Shown piece by piece: positions 62,130 through 64,000 of a stretch of 64,000 bases of DNA (position 1 is the stretch's first letter; each line of letters begins with the position of its first letter). The translations under genes and the position numbers were made by a program. The notes under the pieces were generated by a model. That model was not told the DNA's origin and did no database searches. It saw only the letters and a list, made by a program, of their open reading frames with translations. Source of the stretch: Rhynchopus euleeides (lineage: Eukaryota; Euglenozoa; Diplonemea; Diplonemida; Diplonemidae); contig OY723291.1 of NCBI GenBank assembly GCA_963210315.1, positions 682,001-746,000 of the forward strand, written 5' to 3'.

Positions 62130-64000
62130 CGTGACGAATAGCCACAACCACACACCCCCCCGCTCTCCTGTTGTGATGTTTGTGAAACGACGCGACACAG
62201 CATGTGGGTGTGTATGCTGCGAAGACCACAGAATGCTAGGGTGTGTGTCAATGGCGATGTCTGCTGGCAAACAAATGGCGGGGGGGGGGGGGGGGGAGAA
62301 GACTCGAATCGGACCACTGACGAAGAAGTGACCCCGGTGCAGTTCGGGGGGTATTCCAGTGATTTGCATCAGACGGCATTCAGGCCATTTCCTGCAGACA
62401 GGCGCAATCTTGTGTTTCATGAGCGAGATGCTGGCGGTCGGCAGCAGACTCGGGTGTATCGAACGAAAGATCAGCTGAGCTGCTCCCAAGACGCCACATT
62501 CTCATGAAAGACAGCACCTCCAGGTCAGGCCTCTGAAAGGCGCTGCAGAAGCAAAAAAATAAAAGAAGGGGTGGGGAAGGGGGTCAAAAATATAGAAAGA
62601 CAAAACACGGGGTGTGAATGTGGCCTGTTGTGAGTAAGACATCAGCACGTGGTATTCCGTTGACGGAGAACTGATTCTGAAGCCCACTTTTTCTTCTTTT
62701 GGCAAAACCGATTTTGTGGCATCGTTTTGCCTGAAAGTAAAGCACACAACATGTTGGCACACAGCGCAAGAAACCCCTTCACCCCCCCCCCCATTTTTTG
62801 ATAGTTCAATCGGCTGTGAGAGAGTGGCCACCCTGTGGCATGCGCACTTCTTTCTTCAGTTTTGCCGGACAGTCCTGACATAGATAGATAGGACCTGCCA
62901 AGCCGTGGCATGCACAATGTTGTTAGAAAAGGCCCAACTCCCAGTCACAGAATATATTGTTGTTTGGGATTTTGGAGAATGCATCGGGCTTAGCACCCTC
63001 TGCAGACCTTCTGTATGACGTCTGCCAGAAGCTCGCTCCTTGATTGGCTCCTTCGCCGCACTGCAAAGCGACCAACTGAACCAGCCTCCCTGGCTGGGCC
63101 CAAATGATTGTGCCGCAAGAACACATATAGCATTCATAAAGCACCACCGGGGAGCTGGCAGTCGGTGCTGCAGCGCATGCGAGGGCCACTGGAGGAAGAG
63201 CGCGTGGCGCGGCAACAAGAAAAAACAAACAGCAGTTCTTTTTTTTGTCGACCCGCAGCGAATTTTTGTGTCATGTTGTTGAAGAAAGAAAAAATCTGAT
63301 TTTCAGAAAAGGGAAATATGTGGGAAGGGAGCGGGGTTGCATGCCTTTTGAATGTCCGAGAGACAGATAGAGGCTGTGGTAATACGCGCCACATGGGCTT
63401 TTGTCGTACAGTTCGACTTTACAGTTGAGTGGATGGTACCCGGTCTTAACCCTTTATTGACCAGGGGGGTCCTAATTAAATCACCCAAAAATGGGGGTTT
63501 TGACCACCTCCCCCAGTAAGGAATTTTCTACTACACCAAAATCAGAATTTCTTTTTATGGTGAACTGCGTTGTTTCAGAACGATCCGAGAATCAACTTTT
63601 TTTTGAGAAAAAAAATATTTTTTTTTCACGGCCGGCCACTCGCAATGACCACCCAAAATATTTTTGGGCGGTTATGGGGCCCAACCACACATCTGAACCA
63701 GACCCCCAGATCTGAGAAAAAAGTCCGAAAAATGCGTTTTTCGGGCAGAACGGGTACAGCGCATTCCACGATGCCAAGATTTTCTGAAAAATTCCAAAAA
63801 ATTCGACTTTTGCCTGCTGACCCAATATTCCGGTGAAAAAGGTGTAAAATGCAGGGTCTGTGGGGTCGGGTCACCAGACCCAGATGTGACTTTCGGGCAG
63901 TTTTGGGACATATCTTTCCAGAAACACGTTTTTTGGGTGCCTGGGGGTGTTTCGAGAAAAAAATTGTCGTGAAATGCGCTGTTTCTGGGGTAATCAGGCT
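62130..64000. other. Window end, no gene seen
   Basis: Has a G run (62280-62296) and, from about 63430, A/T-richer DNA with TTTTTCGGGCAG-like words on both strands, possibly the edge of an element extending past the window. Frames are short and overlap each other. Confidence 0.55.

Overview
The window reads as nuclear DNA of a protist with short GT-AG introns. Every gene I can support lies on the minus strand, across the whole 64 kb. Most start codons sit a few bases downstream of a pyrimidine-rich stretch ending in AG, as expected of trans-splice acceptors. Eight of the eleven introns I place begin GTATG. One-strand gene order, acceptor-like leaders and few short conventional introns suggest a euglenozoan, perhaps a diplonemid. 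Dinoflagellates and other protists are not excluded: no rRNA, spliced-leader RNA or organelle gene is present to settle it. Long G or C runs and GT/CA repeats fill the intergenic DNA.

Layout, left to right in the window (all minus strand, so transcription runs right to left). 0.1-1.1 kb: last three exons of an RRM protein with RS/K and RD tails. 1.1-3.7 kb: repeats. 3.7-6.4 kb: hAT transposase gene. 6.5-8.35 kb: a nest of inverted-repeat elements, with two small exons of uncertain ownership. 8.36-10.3 kb: a three-RRM protein with a Gly/Pro/Tyr-rich N-terminus. 10.6-13.6 kb: a region with 20-bp inverted ends holding a broken zinc-finger-like gene (itself hit by a small hAT element) and a histone-fold-like ORF. 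16.5-18.2 kb: Cys-rich type I membrane protein. 20.0-22.1 kb: secreted WD40 protein. 22.1-27.9 kb: repeat desert. 28.0-32.2 kb: SGNH-hydrolase/mucin-stalk membrane protein. 32.5-33.4 kb: DUF1244-MogA fusion. 34.6-35.8 kb: endonuclease V-like protein lacking two metal-ligand residues. 36.1-37.0 kb: a possible small ORF and a small Tim chaperone. 37.9-40.0 kb: AARSD1-like alanyl-tRNA editing protein. 40.8-47.0 kb: a 2,092-residue surface protein with NDPP repeats, a multipass domain and a zinc ribbon. 47.9-49.0 kb: inositol monophosphatase family. 49-54.9 kb: repeat desert with a three-level nested transposon. 54.9-58.4 kb: LRR protein, an unrecognised ORF and POP4/Rpp29. 60-61.6 kb: a 1.57-kb inverted-repeat element. 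61.9-62.1 kb: a small basic protein. 62.1-64 kb: no gene seen.

Two functional themes appear. Housekeeping genes (RNA binding, RNase P/MRP, tRNA editing, molybdopterin, mitochondrial import, inositol phosphate) mostly carry one or a few introns. The four large secreted or membrane proteins are intronless. The most unusual content is the mobile DNA: at least seven non-autonomous inverted-repeat elements with readable target duplications, several nested, plus a GC-rich hairpin repeat family.
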